Positions 6,003 to 14,424 of a stretch of DNA of 33,512 nt are shown piece after piece. Each line of letters begins with the position of its first letter. The first letter of the stretch is position 1. The translations under genes were made by a program, and so were the position numbers. Where the stretch lies: the NCBI GenBank assembly GCA_946406645.1, contig CAMJLD010000004.1, positions 1 through 33,512 of the forward strand, given 5' to 3'. Source of the stretch: an uncultured Candidatus Saccharibacteria bacterium (lineage in GTDB: Bacteria > Patescibacteriota > Saccharimonadia > Saccharimonadales > Saccharimonadaceae). Below the pieces are notes generated by a model. It was not told the DNA's origin and did not search any database. It saw nothing but the letters and a program-made list of their open reading frames with translations.

Positions 6003-8966
6003 TTATTTTGCTACGCAGCGCACCAAATGGAGATCGCGTTTCGATAGACCCGTCATGCTAGGGCTAAACTCCCTAGTCAGATAGCCATAGTCACTACGAT
6101 AATTTCTTATTCCATAATACGCCATAGAGTAATCCGAACTATTGCCGCTAGTCCTAGACCAGTAATTACCCTGACGATTACGCGAATAGGTTCCAGTATC
6201 GCCGGCACGACCAGCAACCGTGAAGTTAACTGGGAACCTGAACTCTTGCAGGCCTCTGTTCGGTTCCGGTCTACTATATTGACCAATAGGGAAGCCGTTA
6301 CCACCGAGCGCCGAGTCTAGCACTGTAATGTCGCCCGTATACCAGTTGGAACCATTATTCGAGATGGATGGCAATTGCCAGCCGGTAGGACAGATATCGC
6401 CCGCAACGTTCGTATATCCACCAGTATTATATGTGCCATTCCCAGCCGTCGCAACATACCAGTTATAATAAATGCCGGAAGAGAGCCATTTAGCATTATT
6501 TTCCGTAGGAGAAACCGTTGTGCCAGTCATGCCCGACGTTTCTACCGAATATGTATTAATACAAGATGCATTATAGTTATCCGTACAAGTAGACACTGAG
6601 GAGCTAGTACGATTCTTGGCTAGGTTAGTGAATGCCGTGGTCGGATTATTAGTATTCGTATTATCAAGAGTCTTACCGGCGGGATCGAGACGAAGGTTTT
6701 CAATCATCCACCATTTACCGTCTGCTAGCTTGGCGACAGCATAAGGTTGCCCGTCGCGAGTATCTTCTAATGCAGTAATAGTCTTGCCCGGATTCGTAAT
6801 CTCGAAGGCTGACGCATTGAAGGTTTGCAGCGTATAGGCGGTTTCTTTTGGCACCCAAATTGCATACAAGACTATTTCTCCGTCATTCGTTGCTTTACTT
6901 ACGAGGTCGCCTTCGAAGAACAAGATTTCGTTTGGACCGTAGATAACGGAACTGCCGTTTGGCTGCGCGTTATTATCGATGCTCCAACCGATATAGCCAT
7001 AGTCTGAGCGTAGATAGTTCGGAGCATACAAACTCGTTTCGTCTCCAGCATAGCCATCGTTGCTCACCATGGTCATATCGCCTTCGCTGCTGCCGTTTCC
7101 GTCATAGGTGAGATGATATTTTTGCGTCCAAACTGCATACACGGTTTTAGTTTCACCATTATCGCCCGGTAAGTGAGCAAGCACTTCGTCGTAAGTCTCA
7201 TACGTAGGCTCTTTTGCGTTAGGATCCTCAGACCACCCCTCAAGCCTATAATTACCGCTCGCTAAATCCATATATTCCCCCGAGAGTGTCGTGCGATTAC
7301 AGAAGGACTTGTCCCAGGTAATCTCGTTACCATCTGCATCGTAGCCAATAATGGTTGCATAGAAACCATAGCCATTCATACCTTCATCGGTATAGAAAGC
7401 AAAGGTTGCCGTATCGCCTGGTATTTCGACAGTTCTAGTAGTAAAACTATTGACCCAGCCGGAATATACCTGAACGTAGCCCGTCAAAGAGTCGGTCACC
7501 TCACCGTCATAGACGCCGCTGAAGACATAAAGCGGATCGCTGCCAGATTCTGTTCCAAATTTAACGGTCGCAACAAGCTTGGAAGCTCCACTAATCGAAA
7601 CAACATCCTTCGTGCGGAGGAAAGAATCGTATATCTGGAGTTTTTCACCATTTTTATCCAAGTTGCTAGAGCGCACCGTCTTCGTAATCGGAACTGGCTC
7701 GGTATGGCAGCTACTATCCAGCTTAATCGTATTGCGTTCAGAATTGGTGTCGCCCATTTTGCGACCGTTGCCCATCATGTGGAGAGTGAGGTTTGGTCTT
7801 TCCCACTTCGCATAGAGAGTAACTGCGCCGTTATTCTCGGAAGTAAGATTGCTAACCTCTGCGCCATTTTCATAGACGACGTCGCCAGTCGGAGTAGTAG
7901 CCCAGCCAACAAAGTTATAGCCGGCCCATTCAAAGGCATTGCTCGTCAAAGTAATTGGCGTGCCATACGTAGCATTCAGCGAATTCATTTCGCCGGTTGC
8001 AGCGGTCTCGTTTTTATCAAAAACGATCGAATAGCGATTGGCGGTCGTCACAGCAACAATCTTTATATCTTCAGTAATCGGAGCGGTAGGATCAATCTCG
8101 TTACCATCCTCATCCTCCCAGCCCTCAAAGGTTAGACCGGTTGTACTTGGCACTTCAATTGCATCGACCTCTTCGAGCGTCTTGCCATAGTCGACAATAT
8201 AGTCATTATCGCCATAACTGACGACAACCTTGTCGTAGAGGCCGTAGTTCGTAGTTAGAGTAAAGGAGTTTACTTCAGTAGCGATAGCGCTGACGCTCGT
8301 AGCGAGAACAGCCGCCGCAATAACAGTCGCTGCGATACCGAGAGCCTTAGTGGATTGCTTGTGATTCTTGATGAAAATAACTGCGCAGACAATTAGGCCG
8401 AGCGAAGAAATAGAAAGAATAATGACGCTGCCCGTTATACCGTCGTGCGTATTTGGAGCGACGCTAATAGTCTCTGGCTCAGTGATGTCCGCAAACTGGA
8501 TTGCGAACTCGACGCTTAGACTCTGAGCGCGCTTGCTCATGTCGGTCACGGACTTAACATATTTAGCCGTAAAGACGAAGTCGAATGCGCTGCCAGCCGT
8601 AATGGTTTCATCTGCGTGATTATCATAAGAATACGAGATGTTTTCGTTCGAATTATTATCAGAAATACCCTTAATGACATGGTCGACTGAGTCGGTATTC
8701 TCGAGCGTTACCTTGAAAGTTGCACTGTCGTTAAGCTTATAGAAAGACACCTCGCTCGCGATCGTCGAATCGTCGAACCCGGTGATAGCACCAGTTGCGC
8801 CAGCCGACATTGTAGTAATTTCAGCTGCTTTAATTTTAAATTTTGCCGCTTCCGCAATGACGGAAGTAGTTGAAGCAAGAGACGCAATGAAACTGACTGC
8901 AAACACTAATACAGACAGCACATAAGCCCTGCTTCGCCAAACGCTTTGGCGCTTCATTCTTTTCAT
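6003..8966 (-). CDS. Large cell-surface protein with InlB-like (Listeria-Bacteroides) repeats and C-terminal FISUMP domain
   Basis: Signal peptide; camelysin/TasA-like N-domain; two central TMs; repeats such as TFEGWEDEDG, YNFVGWATTPTGDVVYENGAEV...VTLYAKW, YIGWSIDNNA...IVLYAIW; C-terminal WMIENLRLD...NWYVATAGNG...GDICPTGWQLPS...YWSRTSG...VRCV typical of FISUMP. Confidence 0.88.
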   Translation of the reverse strand: MKRMKRQSVWRSRAYVLSVLVFAVSFIASLASTTSVIAEAAKFKIKAAEITTMSAGATGAITGFDDSTIASEVSFYKLNDSATFKVTLENTDSVDHVIKGISDNNSNENISYSYDNHADETITAGSAFDFVFTAKYVKSVTDMSKRAQSLSVEFAIQFADITEPETISVAPNTHDGITGSVIILSISSLGLIVCAVIFIKNHKQSTKALGIAATVIAAAVLATSVSAIATEVNSFTLTTNYGLYDKVVVSYGDNDYIVDYGKTLEEVDAIEVPSTTGLTFEGWEDEDGNEIDPTAPITEDIKIVAVTTANRYSIVFDKNETAATGEMNSLNATYGTPITLTSNAFEWAGYNFVGWATTPTGDVVYENGAEVSNLTSENNGAVTLYAKWERPNLTLHMMGNGRKMGDTNSERNTIKLDSSCHTEPVPITKTVRSSNLDKNGEKLQIYDSFLRTKDVVSISGASKLVATVKFGTESGSDPLYVFSGVYDGEVTDSLTGYVQVYSGWVNSFTTRTVEIPGDTATFAFYTDEGMNGYGFYATIIGYDADGNEITWDKSFCNRTTLSGEYMDLASGNYRLEGWSEDPNAKEPTYETYDEVLAHLPGDNGETKTVYAVWTQKYHLTYDGNGSSEGDMTMVSNDGYAGDETSLYAPNYLRSDYGYIGWSIDNNAQPNGSSVIYGPNEILFFEGDLVSKATNDGEIVLYAIWVPKETAYTLQTFNASAFEITNPGKTITALEDTRDGQPYAVAKLADGKWWMIENLRLDPAGKTLDNTNTNNPTTAFTNLAKNRTSSSVSTCTDNYNASCINTYSVETSGMTGTTVSPTENNAKWLSSGIYYNWYVATAGNGTYNTGGYTNVAGDICPTGWQLPSISNNGSNWYTGDITVLDSALGGNGFPIGQYSRPEPNRGLQEFRFPVNFTVAGRAGDTGTYSRNRQGNYWSRTSGNSSDYSMAYYGIRNYRSDYGYLTREFSPSMTGLSKRDLHLVRCVAK

Positions 8967-8992
8967 TTTAACTCCACTTATTACTAATGCTT

Positions 8993-9011
8993 ATTTTATC
9001 ACGGTCGTGAT
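8993..9011 (-). promoter_or_regulatory. Extended -10 (TGATAAAAT) overlapping a 6-2-6 palindrome upstream of the surface protein
   Basis: Minus strand CGTGATAAAAT; palindrome ATCACG-GT-CGTGAT at 8998-9011. Confidence 0.5.
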
Positions 9012-9058
9012 TATTTGCGGCAAAGTTTTTATGGTTTTTGTTGTAATTTTTGCCAAGG

Positions 9059-9277
9059 CTATAATTCAATAATTTTGTCGCGAGATTTAGCGCCGGCAAC
9101 AATGTCGATGCTAGTTTTTGGGACTTTGAATTCGTCCGAGATCAACTCGATCAAAGCCTTATTTGCCTCCCCGTCGTGGGCGCGAGCATGCAAAAAGGCA
9201 ATGTAGCTGCCATCAGGCTGCTTTTCAAGACGCGTTGCTCCCTTCGTGCCGGGCTTAACGCGAACGGAGATGCGCAT
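9059..9277 (-). CDS. DUF167 / YggU family protein
   Basis: MRISVRVKPGTKGATRLEKQPDGSYIAFLHARAHDGEANKALIELISDEFKVPKTSIDIVAGAKSRDKIIEL. ATG at 9277 overlaps the galU stop (TAATG). Confidence 0.88.
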   Translation of the reverse strand: MRISVRVKPGTKGATRLEKQPDGSYIAFLHARAHDGEANKALIELISDEFKVPKTSIDIVAGAKSRDKIIEL

Positions 9278-10116
9278 TATTTCTTTCCGCAAACAACATT
9301 ATTTGCATGGAGCCAGCCGTCGGCGGAACCGCCATCAAGGTATTCGCCCTTGATTGGCATGACATAGATTGGCTCGCCAGCCTTGATATGTTCAATAATC
9401 GGATCGGTAATGAGGTATTCCTGGTCGCCTGGGCCGAAGTCATTATCGTGGCAGTATTTCACGATGCGCTGGAGGAAGGCTGGGGACATAATATATTTAC
9501 TGATATTAATGAGGTTGCTTGGCGCTTCTTCCTTCTTTGGCTTTTCATAGATACCAGAGAGTTTACCATCGTCGACTTTTAGGACGCCATATTTTTCGAC
9601 GTCATTCGGGTCAATTTCGGTCGCAAGCATTGCAGAATCAGTCGGTTCCTTGATGAGGTTCATGAGGCGAGCGAGATCAGAAGAGCCATCAGCGTTATAG
9701 ACGAGGTCATCACCCATGAGAACCACGGTTGGCTCATCGATGCCATATTCCTCGACAACCTGAGCGACTGGACAAGCAGAGCCGTAGCGATTATCGACAT
9801 CCTTCTGGGCGAAGAAGTGAATCGTGAGACCTTCGCGGCTCGTGTCGGCAAGCTTCAGGCGGTCGGCCTTACCACGAGCGATAAGGTAGTTGTTGAGCTT
9901 AGCATTTTCTTCGTAGTAAGCCTTAATCTGAGAGAAAGGCTTTTCGTCGATAACAATATAAACATCTTCGATGCCGGCCTTCGCGCAGTCCTCGACAACA
10001 TAATCGACGAGCGGGCGGTTGCCAATTGGGAGCATCGCTTTTTCAATAACTTTAGTAATCGGCAGGCGGCGAGTGCCCCAACCTGCAACAGGAATGATAG
10101 CTTTCTTGATCTGCAT
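9277..10116 (-). CDS. galU: UTP--glucose-1-phosphate uridylyltransferase
   Basis: KKAIIPVAGWGTRRLPITKVIEKAMLPIGNRPLVDYVVEDCAKAGIEDVYIV...VLMGDDLVYNADG...GEYLDGGSADGWLHAN. Confidence 0.95.
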   Translation of the reverse strand: MQIKKAIIPVAGWGTRRLPITKVIEKAMLPIGNRPLVDYVVEDCAKAGIEDVYIVIDEKPFSQIKAYYEENAKLNNYLIARGKADRLKLADTSREGLTIHFFAQKDVDNRYGSACPVAQVVEEYGIDEPTVVLMGDDLVYNADGSSDLARLMNLIKEPTDSAMLATEIDPNDVEKYGVLKVDDGKLSGIYEKPKKEEAPSNLINISKYIMSPAFLQRIVKYCHDNDFGPGDQEYLITDPIIEHIKAGEPIYVMPIKGEYLDGGSADGWLHANNVVCGKK

Positions 10117-10128
10117 AATACCTATAGT

Positions 10129-10824
10129 TTAGCTTTTTCGGAGCGTTTTGACAATCTCTACCGCCTTGAAGGCGGACCAGCTAAAGAGGTAGCCGAGCGC
10201 GAACGCCATGAAAACACCCATCTCGACGTAAAAGCGTCGTCCGAGATAGCAGAAGACGGCCGTCATGATTGGAAAACCGATTAGTGCCAGGACAGTGGCC
10301 GCGATATTCTCGCCGCGTTTAAAGTGCGCCGCCTGGTAGCGCTGGATTAGATTAATTCTCTGGTCGAGAATCAGCATCATGAGCGCCAAAACAACTATGA
10401 TGCCAGTTCCGATATTCTGTGTGAAGCTAAGGCCGGCCGTAAACCCGGCGGCTATGCCCGAAAAGAGGTCGAGACCAAAAATACATGCGACCGAAAGAGC
10501 CGACATGCGTCCAGATTTGCGAGATTTGGCGCGCTTTGGTATTAGCAGACCGCGACGCGAAACGTCAAATGCAAAACGAACGAAGCCGCAAGCGGCGGCC
10601 GAAGCGACGCCGACCAAAAGGATATTTTGCCAATCAAGAATTTCGAGCGTATCAACAAGCATGAAGCTAAATACCGCTATTGCCCCGAGTAGGCAGGCGA
10701 CGACTGGGCCATATTTCACGATTAGGCTAGCGAACGAGCTGCGAATATCGATGAGCTTTAGCCCGCAAGCGACCACGAATACTGCGAGAATACTCGTGAC
10801 GATTGCGATAATAAATGGGCTCAT
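10129..10824 (-). CDS. Polytopic membrane protein, function unknown (possibly ZIP-fold-like)
   Basis: 6-8 hydrophobic segments; TAATG coupling to gpmI. Weak resemblance of DLFSGIAAG and the following helix to ZIP TM4/TM5 without metal ligands. Confidence 0.7.
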   Translation of the reverse strand: MSPFIIAIVTSILAVFVVACGLKLIDIRSSFASLIVKYGPVVACLLGAIAVFSFMLVDTLEILDWQNILLVGVASAAACGFVRFAFDVSRRGLLIPKRAKSRKSGRMSALSVACIFGLDLFSGIAAGFTAGLSFTQNIGTGIIVVLALMMLILDQRINLIQRYQAAHFKRGENIAATVLALIGFPIMTAVFCYLGRRFYVEMGVFMAFALGYLFSWSAFKAVEIVKTLRKS

Positions 10825-12392
10825 TATTTCTCCTCGAGCATCGACGGAAGCCAGCCCTCGGCCGGTTCAACGCCAAGCAAATCCGCAACCGTCGCCGCAA
10901 TATTTGCTAGGCCAAACTCGTCCTTCTTGAACCGATACTTCCCGTTTTCATCAACAATAATGAATGGGACCTTATTGGTAGTATGTGAAGTCTTCGGATT
11001 ACCCTTCTCGTCAATGAGCTCTTCCGCGTTGCCATGATCGGCAGTAATTATCGTGATACCACCCTTAGCGTTTACGGCATCAATAATGCGTTTTAGGCAG
11101 ATATCGATAGCTTCCATTGCAACGATTGTTGGTTCGAGTTCGCCGAAGTGGCCGACCATATCGCCGCCCGGGTAGTTAATGCGCAAGAAATCATAATTAT
11201 CGCTCTCAATTGCCGCCACGAGTTTGTCGGTAATTTCCGCCGACTTCATCCATGGTCGAGTGTTGAACGGCTCCGTATAGGAAGGGACTTCTTCCTCGAC
11301 TTCCCCGCCCGGAATAGCGTGCGAGTTACCATTGAAATAATAGGTAATGTGACCGAACTTGACCGTCTCGGAAATCGCGTATTGGCGAATACCGGCATCG
11401 GCGAGATGAAACGCGAGCGGACGCTTGAATGATGGCGTCGGCACGAGCGTATATTGCGGAACGTGAAGATCTTCGTTATACTCCGTCATACCGACGAATC
11501 TAACGTCTGGGCGACGAATACGATCGAAGAATGGGAAATCGTTATAAGTAAAGGCCTGAGTGATTTCGAGGGCACGGTCGGCGCGGAAATCGATATAGAT
11601 TACAGCATCGCCATCATTAATCGTGCCAATAGGCTGGCCGTTTTCGGCGATGACGAAAGCAGGCATATATTGGTCCTGAAGATCAGACTGTTCTTTGCGA
11701 TAGGTTTCGACAGCCTCAGTCGCGTTCGCAAATTGGCGGCCTTCGCCAAGCACATGCGTACGCCAGCCCTTCTCGACCATACCCCAGTCATTTTCGTAAC
11801 GATCACAAGTGATAGCCATGCGACCACCACCGCTAGCAATACGATAGTCTGGATCGCCCAAATCTTTGACAAATTTTTCGATGCGCTGTATATATCGCGG
11901 TTCGCTATTTGGCGCAACATCGCGACCGTCTATTAGGATGTGCAGGCGCACGCGCTTGACATTTGCCTTGTGTGCTTCCTCGAGCATTTTCTCGAGATGT
12001 GCAATATTCGAATGGACGTTGCCGTCACTGAAAATACCCATGAAGTGTAGCGTTGAACTGCGCGAATTGACGTGATTAATCGTATCCTGCCAAACTGGCT
12101 CCGTGAAGGCCTTGCCGCCCATAATCGCATCCTCGACAGCAGCGCTGCGCTGAAGCACAATCTCGCCGGTGCCAATGGCGTTGTGGCCAACTTCACTATT
12201 ACCCATGTCGCCTTTCGGAATGCCGACCCATTCGCCGCTTGCATTAATAGCGATATTTGGGCAATTCTCGAGCAAATTATTATAGGTAGAGAGATGAGCC
12301 TTTTTGACGGCGTTAAAACTGAAATTCTCACGAATCCCGACCCCGTCGAGTACAACTAATACTACTGGCCGCTTGCCCATCCTATTATCCAT
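10824..12392 (-). CDS. gpmI: 2,3-bisphosphoglycerate-independent phosphoglycerate mutase
   Basis: PVVLVVLDGVGIRE...GNSEVGHNAIGTG...LHILIDGRDVAPNS...DFRADRALEITQAF...ITADHGNAEELID. ATG 12392 follows TATAAT (12405-12400) by 7 nt; the tool's start at 12503 overlaps tsaC. Confidence 0.95.
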   Translation of the reverse strand: MDNRMGKRPVVLVVLDGVGIRENFSFNAVKKAHLSTYNNLLENCPNIAINASGEWVGIPKGDMGNSEVGHNAIGTGEIVLQRSAAVEDAIMGGKAFTEPVWQDTINHVNSRSSTLHFMGIFSDGNVHSNIAHLEKMLEEAHKANVKRVRLHILIDGRDVAPNSEPRYIQRIEKFVKDLGDPDYRIASGGGRMAITCDRYENDWGMVEKGWRTHVLGEGRQFANATEAVETYRKEQSDLQDQYMPAFVIAENGQPIGTINDGDAVIYIDFRADRALEITQAFTYNDFPFFDRIRRPDVRFVGMTEYNEDLHVPQYTLVPTPSFKRPLAFHLADAGIRQYAISETVKFGHITYYFNGNSHAIPGGEVEEEVPSYTEPFNTRPWMKSAEITDKLVAAIESDNYDFLRINYPGGDMVGHFGELEPTIVAMEAIDICLKRIIDAVNAKGGITIITADHGNAEELIDEKGNPKTSHTTNKVPFIIVDENGKYRFKKDEFGLANIAATVADLLGVEPAEGWLPSMLEEK

Positions 12393-12399
12393 AAGCATT

Positions 12400-12429
12400 A
12401 TTATACACCAGCAGCGCAACCCTTGTAAA
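12400..12429 (-). promoter_or_regulatory. gpmI promoter
   Basis: Minus strand TTTACA - 18 bp - TATAAT. Confidence 0.75.
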
Positions 12430-12458
12430 TTGACTTTTATAGCGTTTTGTGGTATAAT
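12430..12458 (+). promoter_or_regulatory. tsaC promoter, back-to-back with the gpmI promoter
   Basis: TTGACT - 17 bp - TATAAT with extended TGTGG; -35 is immediately adjacent to the gpmI -35. Confidence 0.8.
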
Positions 12459-12466
12459 GATAAGAT

Positions 12467-13054
12467 ATGAAGTTGATTGGGCGGACAGATATAAAAGCTG
12501 CAAAAACCACCTTAGAAAATGGTGGTATTTTGGCTGTTCCGACCGAAACCGTAATGGGGCTCGCCGTCAGCATCAAGAGCGAAGAGGCAATCAATAAGCT
12601 AATCGAGTTCAAAAAGCGCGCCATCGGTAGCGGCAAGGTCTTCACAATTATGGTCGCGAGCGTTGACGAGATTAAAAAGTACGCTTTTTTGTCCGACGAA
12701 CAGCTCACTTTCGCGCGCCACTACTTCCCTGGCGAGTTAACTTTAATCCTTGAGAAAAACCCTAATTTCAACCATCCATATTTCGACCATTTCAGCACGA
12801 TTGGTATTCGCATCCCGGCACACAGCTACATGCTAAAGCTTCTAAAGAAAACTGGTCCGCTACTCGTCACAAGTGCGAACCCGCGCGGTGAAATGCCTTG
12901 CATGAATGACGAAGAAGTCAAGGAGCGCTTGCCGGAAATTAAAGCCTGCGTGAAAGGTCGTGCCGGCGGCAGCCTGCCTAGCACGATTATCGACTGGACC
13001 GGCTCGATGCCGCGCCAAGTCCGCGCCGGCGGCTTATTAATTGTCCACTACTAG
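12467..13054 (+). CDS. tsaC: Sua5/YrdC/TsaC family threonylcarbamoyl-AMP synthase
   Basis: ILAVPTETVMGLAV...YFPGELTLILEKN...IGIRIPAHS...GPLLVTSANPRGE...PSTIIDWTG...VRAGGL. Confidence 0.92.
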   Translation: MKLIGRTDIKAAKTTLENGGILAVPTETVMGLAVSIKSEEAINKLIEFKKRAIGSGKVFTIMVASVDEIKKYAFLSDEQLTFARHYFPGELTLILEKNPNFNHPYFDHFSTIGIRIPAHSYMLKLLKKTGPLLVTSANPRGEMPCMNDEEVKERLPEIKACVKGRAGGSLPSTIIDWTGSMPRQVRAGGLLIVHY

Positions 13055-13059
13055 AAAAG

Positions 13060-13087
13060 ACCGACCCTATAAAAGAGTCGGTTTTTT
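13060..13087. terminator. Bidirectional intrinsic terminator shared by tsaC (+) and the candidate ncRNA (-)
   Basis: ACCGAC(13060-13065)/GTCGGT(13077-13082) followed by TTTTTC on plus; CTTTTCT follows on minus. Confidence 0.75.
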
Positions 13088-13090
13088 CTT

Positions 13091-13207
13091 AAGCTGCTAC
13101 GCGCCCACCCAGGGGCACAAAGCATGTTTGTTTTAATCCGCTGTTTATTTTTGTTTCTAGTCTCCACACTGTCCACGTCAGTGGAACCCCGTGAAGCGTA
13201 CCAGCTT
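13091..13207 (-). ncRNA. Candidate structured ncRNA, family unknown
   Basis: 5' AAGCUGGUACGC pairs with 3' GCGUAGCAGCUU (11 of 12 pairs) about 93 nt apart. Internal GGGG/CCCC pairing, hairpins CACUG/CAGUG and ACAAA/UUUGU. Promoter at 13242-13214 places the TSS at the start of the stem; terminator at 13082-13060. Confidence 0.62.
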
Positions 13208-13213
13208 ATGCTT

Positions 13214-13242
13214 AATTTATCACGTTTATGCTAATTCGTCAA
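13214..13242 (-). promoter_or_regulatory. Promoter of the candidate structured ncRNA
   Basis: Minus strand TTGACG AATTAGCATAAACGTGA TAAATT (17-bp spacer, extended TGA). Confidence 0.6.
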
Positions 13243-14392
13243 GGTCTTCGTCGCTATAATCCGTCTGAGGATCGAGTTGCTGAATCGAATTGCGATCGCC
13301 GAGCTGATATTTCTGGTGATGTGCGCGACGTTTTTGCTCTTTGGCTTCGAGCGTAATGACTGGAATATCCGATTCTTCTTCGACGGATTCGACTGGTTTT
13401 TCGTCAACCTTGCTTGCGTCGATGACCTTCCAGAGCTCGCGGAGAACTTCGGTCAAACCCTGGTGGGCGGAGCTAGAAATTGCAAAAATCTTCGCGTCGG
13501 AATTCTCTTTCAGGATGGCGGCCATTTGCATCTTCACGATTTCTTCGTCGAGACCTTCGCACTTAGTCAAAGCAATAATTTCTGGGCGAGCGGCGAGCTC
13601 GGTGGAATACTTTTCGAGTTCCCCGCGGATGTCGCGGTAAGCTTTGCCTGCGTCCTCGGAATAAACATCAATGAGGTGGAGCAATACTTTCGTGCGCTCA
13701 ACGTGGCGAAGGAAGCGGTCGCCGAGGCCTTTGCCGTCGGATGCGCCTTCGATAAGACCCGGAATATCTGCGATTAGAATACTATGGTCATCGACCTTCG
13801 CGACGCCAAGATTTGGCGTAATGGTCGTGAACGGATAATCTGCAATTTCTGGCGTAGCGTTCGATACGACCGAAAGGAAGGTGGACTTCCCCGCATTCGG
13901 AAAACCAACGAGACCGACGTCGGCGAGAAGTTTCAATTCAAGTTCGGCATCATAAGATTCACCTGGATTGCCAAGCTCAGCGATTTTTGGTGTCTGGCGC
14001 GTAGAGCTACGGAAATGCCAGTTGCCATAGCCGCCGTCGCCACCATGCGCAACAATCTGGCGATCGCCATCAAAAGTAAGGTCGGCCACAATCTCGCCAT
14101 CGCGCTTCACGACGGTACCGATTGGGACTTCGACAATCAAATCTTTGCCAGATTTGCCGCTAGATTTCTGGCCGGAGCCGGCCTTGCCATCCTCGGCAAT
14201 AAGTTTTGGTTGAAAACGGAAGTCGATCAGGGTGTCGCAATCTTTGCTGGCAACAAAAACCACGTCGCCGCCTTTGCCGCCATCACCACCATCCGGACCA
14301 CCCTTCGGGATGTAGATTTCGTGACGGAATGAAATTGCGCCGTTGCCGCCTTTGCCGGCCTTGATATAGACTTTCGCGGTATCAACAAACAT
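13226..14392 (-). CDS. obgE: GTPase Obg
   Basis: MFVDTAKVYIKAGKGGNGAISFRHEIYIPKGGPDGGDGGKGGDV...VGLVGFPNAGKSTFLSVVSNATPEIADYPFTTITPNLGV...DIPGLIEGASDGKGLG; C-terminal extension. Confidence 0.97.
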   Translation of the reverse strand: MFVDTAKVYIKAGKGGNGAISFRHEIYIPKGGPDGGDGGKGGDVVFVASKDCDTLIDFRFQPKLIAEDGKAGSGQKSSGKSGKDLIVEVPIGTVVKRDGEIVADLTFDGDRQIVAHGGDGGYGNWHFRSSTRQTPKIAELGNPGESYDAELELKLLADVGLVGFPNAGKSTFLSVVSNATPEIADYPFTTITPNLGVAKVDDHSILIADIPGLIEGASDGKGLGDRFLRHVERTKVLLHLIDVYSEDAGKAYRDIRGELEKYSTELAARPEIIALTKCEGLDEEIVKMQMAAILKENSDAKIFAISSSAHQGLTEVLRELWKVIDASKVDEKPVESVEEESDIPVITLEAKEQKRRAHHQKYQLGDRNSIQQLDPQTDYSDEDLDELA

Positions 14393-14424
14393 ATTTATAT
14401 TTTAACATATTTTTTAGTTTTGCG

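Noticed and set aside
11148-11936. Plus-strand ORFs opposite gpmI
   Set aside because: Antisense shadows of a conserved gene.
13091-13207. 5S rRNA, tmRNA or SRP RNA for the structured ncRNA
   Set aside because: Length and closing stem loosely fit 5S, but conserved 5S loops, the tmRNA tRNA-like ends and the SRP GGAA core were not found.
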